The translations under genes were made by a program, and so were the position numbers. A DNA stretch of 64,000 nt, from assembly GCF_003065385.1 (NCBI RefSeq), contig NZ_CP023277.1, positions 574,044-638,043 of the forward strand. Direction: 5' to 3'. The DNA is from Polynucleobacter acidiphobus. Its GTDB lineage: Bacteria; Pseudomonadota; Gammaproteobacteria; Burkholderiales; Burkholderiaceae. Within the stretch, counting starts at the first letter, position 1, and every line of letters starts with the position of its first letter. The notes below the pieces were generated by a model. That model saw only the letters and a list, made by a program, of their open reading frames with translations. It had not been told where the DNA came from and did no database searches. Positions 19,685-29,424 of the stretch are shown in pieces.

Positions 19685-20036
19685 AACCCAGTCTATTGAA
19701 ATACTCGTATGCGATGCGCGCCAGGATCCACCAGCGCTGCAGATTCATCATCTTCCTTTAAATGGTGTTCTAAAGCCTACGGTGGGGTGGGCGCTTCAAA
19801 TCTTGGGCATTGCCAAAGATCAAGATGATCCAGTAATTAGCCGTAAGGGCTGCTATGGGGTATTTGGTAAGCGCAAGGATTGGAGTAGTCCGCTATATGC
19901 CGGCGACCGTTTGGAGCTCTATGCGCCATTACGTATTGATCCAAAATTAGCCAGACGAAAGAAGGCCAATCGTGATAAAGATAGCCTTTTAAAGGCCAAA
20001 GCCCTGCGCCGTCAAGCTGCAAAACCGAGACCTTAA
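19674..20036 (+). CDS. rnfH: RnfH-family ubiquitin-fold protein
   Basis: UPF0125 protein with a beta-grasp fold: IEILVCDARQDPPALQIHHL at the N-terminus, VGWALQILGI, then VFGKRKDWSSPLYAGDRLEL and YAPLRIDPKLARR, the hallmark C-terminal segment. It starts inside the end of ratA (11-base overlap) at MTTKTQSIE. The family is conserved beside ratA and smpB but its role is unknown; despite the name there is no rnf operon here. Confidence 0.92.
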   Translation: MTTKTQSIEILVCDARQDPPALQIHHLPLNGVLKPTVGWALQILGIAKDQDDPVISRKGCYGVFGKRKDWSSPLYAGDRLELYAPLRIDPKLARRKKANRDKDSLLKAKALRRQAAKPRP

Positions 20037-20058
20037 AGGGCCCTCGACCCAGAACCTT

Positions 20059-20064
20059 TATAAT
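20059..20064 (+). promoter_or_regulatory. guaB: Possible -10 element of guaBA
   Basis: TATAAT lies 26 bases before the guaB ATG, in the 53-base gap after rnfH. No good -35 is present at the standard distance, so this is a candidate only. Confidence 0.35.
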
Positions 20065-20089
20065 CGGATTTTGCGACTAGGGGTTTTGC

Positions 20090-21556
20090 ATGCGACTCAT
20101 ACAAAAAGCACTGACCTTTGATGACGTGCTCCTTGTGCCGGCCTATTCGGCCGTCCTTCCTCGTGACACCAGTTTGGTCACCCAATTAACGCGCGATATT
20201 ACGATCAACATTCCCTTGGTATCGGCCGCGATGGATACGGTCACTGAGGGTAGGCTCGCGATCGCCATGGCAAGTGAGGGCGGTATTGGAATCATCCACA
20301 AAAATTTAAAGCCTGCCGAGCAGGCCAAAGAAGTGGCCAAAGTAAAACGCTTTGAGTCAGGGGTTCTGCGTGACCCCATCACCATTCCTCCAGAAATGAC
20401 CGTCCGTCAGGTGATTGCTCTATCGAGGGAGCATGGTTTTTCAGGATTCCCCGTGCTTCAAGGAAAAACGGTGGTTGGCATCATTACCAATCGCGATCTT
20501 CGGTTCGAAGAAGATTTAGATGCAAGCGTGAAGACCAAGATGACCCCGCGTGAGCGCCTTATCACCGTGAAGGAGGGCGCCAGTCTTGAAGAGGCCAAGC
20601 GCTTGATGAGTAAGCATCGCTTAGAGCGCGTACTTGTTGTGAACGATGCCTTCGAGTTACGCGGCTTAGTAACCGTTAAGGATATTTTGAAGGCGACCGA
20701 GCATCCTAATGCTGCTAAAGATAGTGAAGGAAAGTTGCGCGTTGGCGCTGCCGTTGGTGTGGGTCCAGACAACGATGAACGTGTAGAGCTGCTGGTAAAG
20801 GCCGGCGTTGATGTCATTGTGGTCGACACCGCGCATGGCCATAGCCAAGGCGTTCTTGATCGCGTGAAATGGGTCAAGAAGCACTACCCTCAGGTTCAAG
20901 TGATTGGCGGCAATATTGCGACTGGCGATGCTGCAAAAGCACTCGCAGACCATGGCGCTGATGGTGTGAAAGTTGGCATTGGTCCAGGCTCGATTTGTAC
21001 CACCCGCATCGTGGCAGGTGTCGGTGTTCCGCAAATCACCGCCGTGGTGAATGTTGCTAATGCGCTTAAGGGAAGCGGTATTCCATTAATTGCAGACGGA
21101 GGTGTGCGCTACTCAGGAGATGTTGCAAAAGCCCTTGCAGCGGGCGCCAATAGCGTCATGATGGGCGGCATGTTTGCTGGGACGGAAGAAGCCCCGGGTG
21201 AGGTCTTTTTATATCAAGGACGATCGTACAAGAGTTATCGTGGCATGGGTTCATTAGGCGCCATGGCCGATGGTGCTGCTGATCGTTACTTCCAAGAAGA
21301 TATCAGCGCAGCGAATGCCGAGAAATTAGTCCCCGAGGGGATTGAGGGGCAGGTGCCTTACAAAGGAAGTGTCCTGAGTATCTTGCATCAACTGAGTGGT
21401 GGTATTCGTTCGTCGATGGGTTATTGTGGTTGCAAAACCATTGCGGAATTACATGAGAAGGCCAGTTTTGTGGAGATTACTTCTGCAGGCGTGCGTGAGT
21501 CGCATGTCCATGATGTGAAGATCACGAAGGAAGCCCCTAACTATCACGTTGACTAA
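20090..21556 (+). CDS. guaB: IMP dehydrogenase
   Basis: Rate-limiting step of GMP synthesis, NAD-dependent oxidation of IMP to XMP. The 488-residue protein has the TIM barrel beginning [18 protein letters not shown], two CBS domains inserted at about 95-205, and the catalytic loop [11 protein letters not shown] with C303 as nucleophile. The Arg-containing flap is [17 protein letters not shown]. The gene runs straight into guaA with overlapping or nearly overlapping ends. Confidence 0.98.
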   Translation: MRLIQKALTFDDVLLVPAYSAVLPRDTSLVTQLTRDITINIPLVSAAMDTVTEGRLAIAMASEGGIGIIHKNLKPAEQAKEVAKVKRFESGVLRDPITIPPEMTVRQVIALSREHGFSGFPVLQGKTVVGIITNRDLRFEEDLDASVKTKMTPRERLITVKEGASLEEAKRLMSKHRLERVLVVNDAFELRGLVTVKDILKATEHPNAAKDSEGKLRVGAAVGVGPDNDERVELLVKAGVDVIVVDTAHGHSQGVLDRVKWVKKHYPQVQVIGGNIATGDAAKALADHGADGVKVGIGPGSICTTRIVAGVGVPQITAVVNVANALKGSGIPLIADGGVRYSGDVAKALAAGANSVMMGGMFAGTEEAPGEVFLYQGRSYKSYRGMGSLGAMADGAADRYFQEDISAANAEKLVPEGIEGQVPYKGSVLSILHQLSGGIRSSMGYCGCKTIAELHEKASFVEITSAGVRESHVHDVKITKEAPNYHVD

Positions 21557-21575
21557 GAGTCGCTTGGGCAAAACT

Positions 21576-23183
21576 GTGCACGATACGATTCTGATTCTGG
21601 ATTTTGGTTCGCAAGTTACTCAATTGATTGCTCGCCGTGTGCGGGACTCAAAAGTCTATTCCGAGATCTGGCCGTATGACTCGGATCCGGAGCGAATCAA
21701 AACATTTATTCAAGAGCGTCGCTGCAAAGGAATCATTCTTTCGGGTGGACCAAGTTCGGTGACGGAGCCCAATAGCCCCAGGGCCCCTGAGATTGTTTTT
21801 CAACTGAATGTTCCAGTTCTAGGTATTTGTTACGGCATGCAAACGATGGCCACCCAACTGGGCGGTCAGGTTGCCTCGGCAGAGTCCTTGGGCAAAGCGC
21901 GTGAGTTTGGGTATGCCGAGGTACGCGCCCGTGGCCATACCGATTTGCTAAAGGATATTGAGGACCATCGCACCGCCGAGGGACATGGAATTCTCAAAGT
22001 GTGGATGAGTCACGGTGACTCGGTGACCGAGTTGCCACCCGGATTTAAATTAATGGCCTCGACGCCATCATGCCCGATTGCGGGAATGGCTAATGAAGAG
22101 AAGCATTTTTATGGTGTCCAATTTCATCCTGAGGTCACTCACACCTTAAAGGGCAAAGAGATCTTAAATCGTTTTGTACATGAAATTTGCCAATGCCGAG
22201 CTGACTGGGTAATGGGTGACTACATTGCGGAAGCAGTAGCCAAAATTAAGGAGCAAGTCGGTAATGATGAAGTCATTTTGGGATTATCGGGCGGTGTCGA
22301 CTCCAGCGTGGCTGCAGCCCTTATTCATCGAGCGATTGGACCTCAGCTAACGTGCGTATTTGTCGATCATGGCTTGCTGCGCCTTCATGAAGGCAAGATG
22401 GTCATGGATATGTTTGCCCGGAACTTAGGGGTCAAAGTGATTCATGTGGACGCCGCTCATGAGTTCCTATCCCGATTAAAGGGTGTGACCGATCCCGAGC
22501 AAAAGCGCAAGATTATCGGTAAAGAGTTTGTTGAGGTATTTCAGAGCGAGTCTGGCAAGATCAAAAACGCGAAGTGGCTTGCACAGGGCACGATTTATCC
22601 GGATGTCATTGAGTCAGCAGGTAAGGGTAAAAATAGTGCCCATACCATCAAGAGCCATCACAATGTTGGTGGATTGCCTGAGGATATGCACCTCAAACTT
22701 CTTGAGCCATTACGAGAGTTATTTAAAGATGAAGTGCGAGCCTTGGGCGTTGAACTGGGCTTACCAAAAGAGATGGTCGATCGCCATCCCTTCCCAGGTC
22801 CAGGACTGGGCGTCCGAATTTTAGGAGAGGTCAAACCTGAGTTTGCCGATCTTTTGCGCAGAGCAGATGCCATCTTTATCGAAGAACTTCGTAATACGAT
22901 TGATCCAAGCACCAAGCAATCCTGGTACGCATTGACGAGTCAGGCATTTGCAGTCTTTCTGCCCGTGAAATCGGTTGGGGTCATGGGCGATGGACGTACC
23001 TATGAATACGTCGTCGCACTGCGTGCAGTGCAAACCCAAGACTTCATGACTGCGCATTGGGCGCATCTGCCACACGAACTGCTAGGTAAGGTATCGAATC
23101 GCATCATTAATGAAGTGCGCGGTATCAATCGTGTGGTCTTTGATATCAGTGGTAAACCACCCTCCACAATCGAGTGGGAATAG
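21576..23183 (+). CDS. guaA: GMP synthase (glutamine-hydrolysing)
   Basis: Converts XMP to GMP with glutamine as nitrogen source. The N-terminal class I glutaminase has Cys in GICYGMQ and His-Glu in [10 protein letters not shown]; the ATP-pyrophosphatase domain carries [15 protein letters not shown]; the C-terminal dimerisation domain ends [12 protein letters not shown] use the GTG that gives [13 protein letters not shown], the family's normal N-terminus (535 residues); TTG codons at 21549 and 21564 are alternatives, the first overlapping guaB. Confidence 0.95.
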   Translation: MHDTILILDFGSQVTQLIARRVRDSKVYSEIWPYDSDPERIKTFIQERRCKGIILSGGPSSVTEPNSPRAPEIVFQLNVPVLGICYGMQTMATQLGGQVASAESLGKAREFGYAEVRARGHTDLLKDIEDHRTAEGHGILKVWMSHGDSVTELPPGFKLMASTPSCPIAGMANEEKHFYGVQFHPEVTHTLKGKEILNRFVHEICQCRADWVMGDYIAEAVAKIKEQVGNDEVILGLSGGVDSSVAAALIHRAIGPQLTCVFVDHGLLRLHEGKMVMDMFARNLGVKVIHVDAAHEFLSRLKGVTDPEQKRKIIGKEFVEVFQSESGKIKNAKWLAQGTIYPDVIESAGKGKNSAHTIKSHHNVGGLPEDMHLKLLEPLRELFKDEVRALGVELGLPKEMVDRHPFPGPGLGVRILGEVKPEFADLLRRADAIFIEELRNTIDPSTKQSWYALTSQAFAVFLPVKSVGVMGDGRTYEYVVALRAVQTQDFMTAHWAHLPHELLGKVSNRIINEVRGINRVVFDISGKPPSTIEWE

Positions 23184-23205
23184 CTATTTGTCTTTAGGAG
23201 TTTCT

Positions 23206-23904
23206 ATGAACCCCCTACGTCGCCTTGTGATTAGTTCGGCTGCTTTAGCCCCTTTGGGGTGCGCAACCGCTACCTTTGACCGCGGAATTCCGGTAGCCGC
23301 TCCTAAAAAAATCCCCAGTGTGCGTTCACCCCAATTGGGCCAGGAGTGGACTTATCTGCAGTTCGATACATTCTCAAGTAAGTTACTCGATGTGGTGACC
23401 GAGCGTGTTGAGATTGTGGGGCCAGGAGTCACGATCTCCCGCAGCAATCGTGACGGCGCAAATCTTGCCAGTGAGATTCAATCTTCGTGGGGAATGATTG
23501 CAACCGATCCGCACTGGGGTCGTATTCAGAACTATAGCCCTCCAATTCCTCTTTGGCCTGAGCAAATGCAGGCCAATTGGAGTAAGCAATTCACAACACG
23601 CTATTCGATTGCAGGATATTCAGATAACTCCTTTGGTTGGCAGCAGTATATGTATTGTGCTGGATGGGAAAAGCTCAAGGTTCCAGCAGGAGAGTTCACC
23701 TGTTTGCGCTATCAGAACCTAATTAATTTTCAGAGTGATGATGCCAATAAGGTGGATTGCATTCGCCATGAAATCATTTGGTTTGCGCCAGAAATTGGCC
23801 GCTGGGTCGCACACGAATCCTCTGGTTCCTATCAGATCCAAGGCCAAATCGGCCCAGTGCTACTTGAGAACAGCACGGCTTGGCAACTACGCTCCTGGAA
23901 GTAG
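23206..23904 (+). CDS. Putative lipoprotein, paralogue of the next gene
   Basis: I do not recognise a named family. The ATG follows AGGAG at a good distance and is clear of guaA; the N-terminus RRLVISSAALAPLGC resembles a lipoprotein signal, though Pro at -3 of the Cys is atypical. The mature part (about 232 residues in total) contains SPQLGQEWTYLQFD, SSWGMIATDPHWG and a C-terminal WFAPEIGRWVAHESSG. It aligns over most of its length with the following gene, so the two arose by tandem duplication. Probably a periplasm-facing protein. Confidence 0.75.
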   Translation: MNPLRRLVISSAALAPLGCATATFDRGIPVAAPKKIPSVRSPQLGQEWTYLQFDTFSSKLLDVVTERVEIVGPGVTISRSNRDGANLASEIQSSWGMIATDPHWGRIQNYSPPIPLWPEQMQANWSKQFTTRYSIAGYSDNSFGWQQYMYCAGWEKLKVPAGEFTCLRYQNLINFQSDDANKVDCIRHEIIWFAPEIGRWVAHESSGSYQIQGQIGPVLLENSTAWQLRSWK

Positions 23905-23909
23905 TCCAG

Positions 23910-24632
23910 ATGCTATTTAGATACCTTTCTTGGCGAAGCGCAGCCACGGTTACGGCTAGTTTGTTATTGACCGCATGCCTGGGTTCCGTGTCGCATATTC
24001 CAAAGACTGAGATTGCACCCCCTCAATCAATCCCCATGGTTCGAGCACCAGCGGTTGGTCAGCAGTGGGTCTATGAGGTTCGCAATGTTTTTAATGGTGA
24101 GTTGGTTGATATTTTGACCGAGACAGTGGTCTCAGTGGGCCCCAAAGTACAGATTGCCAGAGAGGGTAAAAAACTAGGGAAGTTACCTGATGAGATTCAA
24201 GAGCCTTGGGGAATGATTTTGCAAGATCCCCACTGGACCCCGCCGCAACGGTTTACTATGGTTGTACGACTCTGGCCACAAGAAATGAAGCCTGGCTGGT
24301 CTGGGTTTTACCGGACCCGCTATCAAGTACTGGGAGTTCCAGACAATGATTTTTATTGGGGCCTAACCATTCAAGCAAATGCTTGGAATCGGATTAAAAC
24401 GCAGGCCGGTGAGTTTGATGCTCTCTACTATGTGAGTACGGCGGATAATTTTGAGAGTGACGATTGGTTTAGATTGGCCAGTAATCGCCGCGATCGTGTT
24501 TGGTTCGTCCCACAAATTGGACGCTGGGTGGTGCGCGAGAGTTTTGGCGAGTACCTCTGGTTAGGTATGACCGGCTGGTCCCAATCCATCAAGGAGGACT
24601 ATCTACGCTGGGAACTAATTTCTTGGAAGTAA
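23910..24632 (+). CDS. Putative lipoprotein, paralogue of the previous gene
   Basis: No named family recognised. The start MLFRYLSWRSAATVTASLLL leads to a good lipobox, LLTAC. Shared landmarks with its neighbour are VGQQWVYEVRNVFNGELVDI against LGQEWTYLQFD, PWGMILQDPHW against SWGMIATDPHW, and WFVPQIGRWVVRESFGEY near the end. It lies five bases after its paralogue and nine bases before queE. Trp and Tyr are abundant, as in many beta-sheet envelope proteins. Confidence 0.8.
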   Translation: MLFRYLSWRSAATVTASLLLTACLGSVSHIPKTEIAPPQSIPMVRAPAVGQQWVYEVRNVFNGELVDILTETVVSVGPKVQIAREGKKLGKLPDEIQEPWGMILQDPHWTPPQRFTMVVRLWPQEMKPGWSGFYRTRYQVLGVPDNDFYWGLTIQANAWNRIKTQAGEFDALYYVSTADNFESDDWFRLASNRRDRVWFVPQIGRWVVRESFGEYLWLGMTGWSQSIKEDYLRWELISWK

Positions 24633-24641
24633 GTCTGGTTT

Positions 24642-25295
24642 ATGTATTCCGTTAAAGAGATCTTTGCAACCTTGCAAGGTGAGGGCGCACAGGCTGGGCG
24701 CGCCGCAGTATTTTGCCGATTTGCAGGTTGCAATCTGTGGTCTGGGCGCGAGGAGGATCGATCATCCGCCATTTGCCAGTTTTGTGACACGGATTTTGTC
24801 GGAACCGATGGCATCGGGGGTGGTAAGTTCGCTAGTCCCGAAGAGCTTGCGCAGGCCATTGAAAACGCCTGGATTGATACGATGCGAACCCGTCGTTATC
24901 GCTATGTAGTCATGACCGGGGGAGAGCCCTTGTTACAGCTCGACGAACCTTTAATCAAAGCCTTGCATGCCAAGCAGTTTGAGATCGCGATTGAATCGAA
25001 TGGCACGATTGCGGTTCCCAAGGGGATTGACTGGGTTTGCTTAAGCCCTAAGGCTGGGGCTGAATTGGTTGTGAAGCAGGCCCATGAAATTAAGTTAGTC
25101 GTTCCGCAAGCGGGGCATCAGCCAATTGAATCGGTTTTGCAACGCTTTGAGGCCATGGACTTTCGCCACCGTTATATCCAAGCGATGGACGGGCCAAATC
25201 TAAGCGACAATATGGCCTTTGCGGTTCAACTGTGCCAAAAGCACCCACTATGGCGCTTAAGTGTGCAAACCCACAAAATGATTGGAATTCGGTAA
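24642..25295 (+). CDS. queE: 7-carboxy-7-deazaguanine synthase
   Basis: Radical SAM enzyme of queuosine synthesis that contracts the ring of 6-carboxytetrahydropterin. The start YSVKEIFATLQGEGAQAGRA is characteristic. The iron-sulfur Cys residues have the spacing C-X14-C-X2-C (Cys at GCNLW and CQFCD), a variant described for Burkholderia QueE, instead of CX3CX2C. TGGEPLLQLDEPL follows. Length of 217 residues is normal, and queD follows with TAATG overlap. Confidence 0.95.
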   Translation: MYSVKEIFATLQGEGAQAGRAAVFCRFAGCNLWSGREEDRSSAICQFCDTDFVGTDGIGGGKFASPEELAQAIENAWIDTMRTRRYRYVVMTGGEPLLQLDEPLIKALHAKQFEIAIESNGTIAVPKGIDWVCLSPKAGAELVVKQAHEIKLVVPQAGHQPIESVLQRFEAMDFRHRYIQAMDGPNLSDNMAFAVQLCQKHPLWRLSVQTHKMIGIR

Positions 25296-25753
25296 TGCAG
25301 CAACTCACGATTACACGCCGCCTCGAATTTGATGCGGGACATCGCATTCCCAATCATGGCGGGCAATGCCGCCACTTGCACGGTCATCGTTATGCAATTG
25401 AGTTAACCGTTCAAGGCCCTGTCCATGAAAGTCGCGGGCAGGCAGATGATGGCATGGTGATTGACTTTGGTGAAATTAAGCGTATTGCATTGACCCATTT
25501 GGTTGAGCCTTGGGATCATGCATTTTTGGTGGCCAAGCAAGATACTTTATTAGTTCAATTCTTGGAAAGCCTGCCTAACCATAAAACCGTGGTGTTAGAT
25601 GATGTGCCAACGGTTGAGAACTTAGTCAAGTTTGCCTTTGATCGTCTGGCACCAATTTTTGCAGCCGAGACCCAAGGAAAACTTTCGCTCTTTAGTGTGC
25701 GGCTCTACGAGACCCCTAATTGCTGGGCTGATTATCCTGTTCGAGTGGCTTAA
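25295..25753 (+). CDS. queD: 6-carboxy-5,6,7,8-tetrahydropterin synthase
   Basis: Makes the QueE substrate from dihydroneopterin triphosphate. Zinc-binding His residues are in FDAGHRIPNHGGQC and RHLHGHRYAIEL; the catalytic Cys is in GGQCRH. The start MQQLTITRRLEFDAGH overlaps the queE stop by one base; an earlier in-frame ATG would overlap queE by 60 bases and is not needed. About 152 residues. Confidence 0.95.
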   Translation: MQQLTITRRLEFDAGHRIPNHGGQCRHLHGHRYAIELTVQGPVHESRGQADDGMVIDFGEIKRIALTHLVEPWDHAFLVAKQDTLLVQFLESLPNHKTVVLDDVPTVENLVKFAFDRLAPIFAAETQGKLSLFSVRLYETPNCWADYPVRVA

Positions 25754-25759
25754 GGACTA

Positions 25760-26218
25760 ATGGTATTGCCACAAGACGAATCCTTTATGCGTCTTGCCAT
25801 TTTGCAAGCTCAAAAGGCAGCAGCATGTAACGAGGTTCCGGTGGGCGCGGTCCTGGTATTTGACGATCAGGTCATTGGTCAAGGTTACAACCAGCCAATT
25901 GGATTGCACGATCCCAGCGCTCATGCTGAGATGATGGCGATTCGGGAGGCGGCAAAATCCCTTCAGAACTACCGAATTCCACAATCAACCCTATATGTGA
26001 CATTGGAACCCTGCGCAATGTGCTGTGGAGCTATTCTTCATGCTAGAGTCAAACGTGTGGTGTTTGGAGCAACTGATCCAAAAACTGGAATGGCTGGTAG
26101 CGTCGCCAACCTCTTTGACCTGAAAGCGATTAATCATCAAACTGACATTGAGGGTGGTGTTCTGGCGGATGAATGTGGCAACTTATTAAGAGAGTTTTTT
26201 AAACAACGACGTTCATGA
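25760..26218 (+). CDS. tadA: tRNA-specific adenosine deaminase
   Basis: Converts A34 of tRNA-Arg(ACG) to inosine. The zinc site is complete: SAHAEMMAI with the proton-shuttle Glu, and EPCAMCCGAILHARVKRVVF with the two Cys ligands. VPVGAVLVFDDQVIGQGYN precedes it. The 152-residue length and the TGM turn in DPKTGMAGS are typical. The TGA overlaps the next ATG (ATGA). Confidence 0.95.
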   Translation: MVLPQDESFMRLAILQAQKAAACNEVPVGAVLVFDDQVIGQGYNQPIGLHDPSAHAEMMAIREAAKSLQNYRIPQSTLYVTLEPCAMCCGAILHARVKRVVFGATDPKTGMAGSVANLFDLKAINHQTDIEGGVLADECGNLLREFFKQRRS

Positions 26219-27159
26219 AGATTCATTTAATTGCTCCGTCTGGCGCAAGCCCCGATATGCGTAGCCCAGAAGCTGGCTTGCGCTGGCTCAAAGAGCAGGG
26301 CGTTGTGGTGCATAACGCGGGCTGCACTGAGCGGGTGTTTGAGCGTTTTGCGGGGACCGATCACGAGCGATTAGCAGAGATGAATGCGATTCCCACAATT
26401 GATCCAAATGAGGTCGTCATGGCGGTTCGGGGTGGTTACGGCCTACATCGCCTGCTTGATGCAATTGCCTGGAAAGAAATTGCGATCTCAGTAAAGCAAG
26501 GTTTGCAGATTTGTGGACATAGTGATTTTACGGGATTTCATTTGGGACTGCTTGCTAAAACTGGGGCGATGAGTTTGGCTGGACCGATGCTGAATTATGA
26601 TTTTGGACCGCTGAACGAGTATGGTGAGCCTCAGACCCCAAGTGCTTTCACCTGGCGCCACTTTCAAACTGCGATTCAGTCGCGCCGCATGAGTGTTGCG
26701 GTACCCGATCTTCAGCACTTTGCTGGCGAAGTCGATCTCTCCCAAAATATTCAGGGGATGCTGTGGGGCGGCAATCTCAGTATTCTGACTACGCTATTAG
26801 GAACTGCCTATTTTCCGAATGCGAAGCAGATTCAGGGTGGCATCTTATTCCTTGAAGATGTGAATGAGCATCCCTATCGCATTGAACGAATGCTCTTGCA
26901 ACTGCATGAGGCTGGGGTACTTGCTAGTCAACAAGCCATTATTTTGGGACACTTTAATCAATATCGCTTATACGAAGTGGATCGTGGTTATCAATTAGAC
27001 AGTGCGATTCGATACATTCGGGAGCGTTTGCCAAAGAAGATCCCAATTCTTACGGGCCTGCCATTTGGTCATGTGACCGATAAATTAACCTTACCTGTAG
27101 GTGCCCAAGTGAGCCTACAAGCAAGCTTAAAAGGATTTGTATTGGAAGGAAAATGGTAA
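26215..27159 (+). CDS. ldcA: Muramoyltetrapeptide (LD-) carboxypeptidase
   Basis: S66 serine peptidase that removes the terminal D-Ala from tetrapeptides in peptidoglycan recycling; cytoplasmic, no signal peptide. The nucleophile Ser is in ICGHSDFTGFHLG, the Glu is in GGILFLEDVNEHPYRIERM and the His near GLPFGHVTDK. GGYGLHRLLD matches the family. The 314 residues are normal. It overlaps both tadA and the SOUL gene by a few bases. Confidence 0.93.
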   Translation: MKIHLIAPSGASPDMRSPEAGLRWLKEQGVVVHNAGCTERVFERFAGTDHERLAEMNAIPTIDPNEVVMAVRGGYGLHRLLDAIAWKEIAISVKQGLQICGHSDFTGFHLGLLAKTGAMSLAGPMLNYDFGPLNEYGEPQTPSAFTWRHFQTAIQSRRMSVAVPDLQHFAGEVDLSQNIQGMLWGGNLSILTTLLGTAYFPNAKQIQGGILFLEDVNEHPYRIERMLLQLHEAGVLASQQAIILGHFNQYRLYEVDRGYQLDSAIRYIRERLPKKIPILTGLPFGHVTDKLTLPVGAQVSLQASLKGFVLEGKW

Positions 27160-27803
27160 AACGTGCATTGCAAGCAATTATCCCTAGCCTGATTTTTTTG
27201 GTATCCACACCACTCATGGCACTCGAAGAACCCAAATACACCGTGATCGAAAGTGCTGCTCCATTTGAGTTACGCCAATATGCGCCCATGATCATCGCTG
27301 AGGTCACTGTCGATGGGGATATGAGTGATGCGGGAAGCAAGGGGTTTCGCTTAATTGCTGGATATATTTTTGGTAAGAATCAAACCAAAGCCAATCGATC
27401 GGACGACGCCAAATCAAATGAAAAGATTGCAATGACCGTTCCAGTGACCATGGAGCCTGCCAGTGAGAAGATTGCCATGACCGCACCAGTCACGATGGAA
27501 AATCAAGCGGGTCCCAATCAATGGCGTATGTTCTTTGTCATGCCTAGTCAGTACACCTTAGCCACCTTACCAACACCGCTAAGCCCAGAGGTTAAGCTCA
27601 AGGAGATTCCGGCGCAGCGTAAAGCCGTGATTAGTTTTACTGGGTTTAACTCAGAAGAAAAGACCCAAGAGAAAACTGCGGAACTCAGGGCTTGGATGAA
27701 ATCGAAGAATCTTACCCCATTGGGTGAGCCACAATTGGCACGTTACAACCCGCCTTGGAGTATTCCCTTTTTGCGACGCAATGAGGTTATGCTGGACTAC
27801 TAG
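27153..27803 (+). CDS. SOUL heme-binding family protein
   Basis: The N-terminal hydrophobic segment ending LVSTPLMALEEP is a signal peptide, so the protein is exported. The SOUL domain begins YTVIESAAPFELRQYAP and runs to WSIPFLRRNEVML, a typical ending. An internal repeat is clear: EKIAMTVPVTME is followed two residues later by EKIAMTAPVTME. Family members bind heme or tetrapyrrole in eukaryotes; the bacterial role is unknown. The 3' end overlaps the convergent rlmJ by 17 bases. Confidence 0.88.
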   Translation: MVKRALQAIIPSLIFLVSTPLMALEEPKYTVIESAAPFELRQYAPMIIAEVTVDGDMSDAGSKGFRLIAGYIFGKNQTKANRSDDAKSNEKIAMTVPVTMEPASEKIAMTAPVTMENQAGPNQWRMFFVMPSQYTLATLPTPLSPEVKLKEIPAQRKAVISFTGFNSEEKTQEKTAELRAWMKSKNLTPLGEPQLARYNPPWSIPFLRRNEVMLDY

Positions 27804-28650
27804 TTTCCAAGACAAAAGTTGCGCTAGTATCTTCACCCAAGACCCTTTGCAAAATCGGTAAGGTCCTTTCTAGGAAGGGCGCTAAGGTCCAAACTGGATT
27901 AATGACCCATACCCCGCTCGCTTGGAGTCGCCTCTCACCAAGCGAATGAGCGATACGCAGCTCGGCTCTTAACCATGGACGTTGAAATTCCTCAGATAAA
28001 GCACGTAAGCGTTTGATGAGTTGCTTGGACTCTGGGCGTTGTAAGACCGGATACCAAATGAGATACGTGCCAGTTGCAAATCGGTCTAAGGCCTCACGCA
28101 CACTCTCTTCAACCGCTTGGTAATCGGTCTTGAGCTCATACGATGGATCCATTAGGATCAAGCCCCGCCGGCTTGGCGGTGGTAGCAAGGACTTTAAGAA
28201 GGCAAAACCATCCTGTTGGCGTATGTCAATCTGGGAGCGCTTGTCTAAGCTTGCAATATTGGTTTGCAAAATACCAGTATCACTTGGGTGAAGCTCAAAT
28301 AGTCTGAGGCGATCTTGAGGGCGCAGGAGATGCGCCATGATAAATGGAGAACCGGGATACACATCCAGCACACCTTTGGGATTGAACTGACCAATTGCCT
28401 CTCGATACGGCCCGAAGTCGGGCTCATCAAACTCCTGGCTTGACCATAGACGATCGATTCCACCTTGGCATTCTTGGCTAATTGCCGCATAACCATCGCG
28501 CAGTGAATAGATACCTGCACCCGCATGGGTATCAATAAACATTACTGCCCCATCCTTTTCTTGCAGGTATTGAATGCTATGAATCAGTACCAAGTGTTTT
28601 ATAACATCGGCATGATTACCCGCATGAAATGCGTGGCGGTAACTAAACAT
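27787..28650 (-). CDS. rlmJ: 23S rRNA (adenine2030-N6)-methyltransferase
   Basis: The start FSYRHAFHAGNHADVIKHLV is diagnostic of RlmJ. The Rossmann fold motif is FIDTHAGAGIYSL, and the catalytic motif reads MDPSYELK, where most relatives have DPPY. The 287 residues match the family. The start overlaps the end of the PAP2 gene by eight bases, so it is probably last in that operon. Confidence 0.93.
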   Translation of the reverse strand: MFSYRHAFHAGNHADVIKHLVLIHSIQYLQEKDGAVMFIDTHAGAGIYSLRDGYAAISQECQGGIDRLWSSQEFDEPDFGPYREAIGQFNPKGVLDVYPGSPFIMAHLLRPQDRLRLFELHPSDTGILQTNIASLDKRSQIDIRQQDGFAFLKSLLPPPSRRGLILMDPSYELKTDYQAVEESVREALDRFATGTYLIWYPVLQRPESKQLIKRLRALSEEFQRPWLRAELRIAHSLGERRLQASGVWVINPVWTLAPFLERTLPILQRVLGEDTSATFVLETSSPA

Positions 28651-29422
28651 TGGATTGCGGTTTATTCTGGCGCATCACAAACGCCAGCAACGTGATGAGA
28701 ACGAGTGCACTGCCGAGGTATTGCAAGACTTGGTTGTGCGGAAAATCCAAGACCGTGGTTTGTAAGATATAGAGCTCTAAGATTCCAGCGACGGCAATGA
28801 TTCGAGGAATGAGGCTCGTTGGGGTGAGCTGTTGATTCTTCACATAACTGATGAGGCGACTGGCAATCAGGCCACACCAGATACCGAGGGCCGACCCCAC
28901 CAAAATATCCCCGGGCCAATGAGCACCAACAGCACTACGTGAGATACCGGTTAGAGTGGCAATCACAAATAACACCAGTAATAAATTACGACGTGCCGGG
29001 GTGGTGGCAAAAAATATGGCGCTCGCTACCGAGAACACCGTGAGGGTATGACCAGAAGGGAGCGCATGTTGAAGTAAGGGGTTGCCCAAAATCGTAAAAC
29101 TGTTCTCGGCTAGTACACCGGCGGGTCTGGGTAAATTAATCAAGGGTTTTAGAATGAGGCTGATGATGGCGGCAAAGCCGCCTGCAAGCAGAGCCGCACA
29201 GAGCTGCCGGGGGGCAATTAAGAGCAGGGGGAAGCACAAGGCAAACACTCCCCAGCCATTGCCTAAGAATGTAAACCATGCCCAAACCCAGTTTGGTAGG
29301 ATTTGCGCTGCTTGATTCATCCACAAAAAGAGTTCAACTTCGTGCCCACTCAATACCAAAGCGAGCCAGAGGATGAGTGGCAGAAGTGGAACTGCCCAAG
29401 CACGACCCAGCGACATGGGCAT
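28643..29422 (-). CDS. PAP2-family membrane phosphatase
   Basis: Type 2 phosphatidic acid phosphatase-like enzyme. All three motifs are present: LKPLINLPRPAG, PSGHTL and SRSAVGAHWPGDILVG, with the His-containing catalytic loops. Six hydrophobic segments fit the fold. The substrate could be a lipid or polyprenyl diphosphate; location beside glycosyltransferases and a flippase favours a lipid-linked sugar pathway. AAGG abuts the first ATG, so the third codon (also Met, 29416) is better spaced. Confidence 0.88.
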   Translation of the reverse strand: MPMSLGRAWAVPLLPLILWLALVLSGHEVELFLWMNQAAQILPNWVWAWFTFLGNGWGVFALCFPLLLIAPRQLCAALLAGGFAAIISLILKPLINLPRPAGVLAENSFTILGNPLLQHALPSGHTLTVFSVASAIFFATTPARRNLLLVLFVIATLTGISRSAVGAHWPGDILVGSALGIWCGLIASRLISYVKNQQLTPTSLIPRIIAVAGILELYILQTTVLDFPHNQVLQYLGSALVLITLLAFVMRQNKPQSNV

Positions 29423-29424
29423 CC

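Noticed and set aside
23110..23205. Extension of the first lipoprotein into guaA
   Set aside because: An ATG with AGGAG at 23206 places the hydrophobic signal at the N-terminus.
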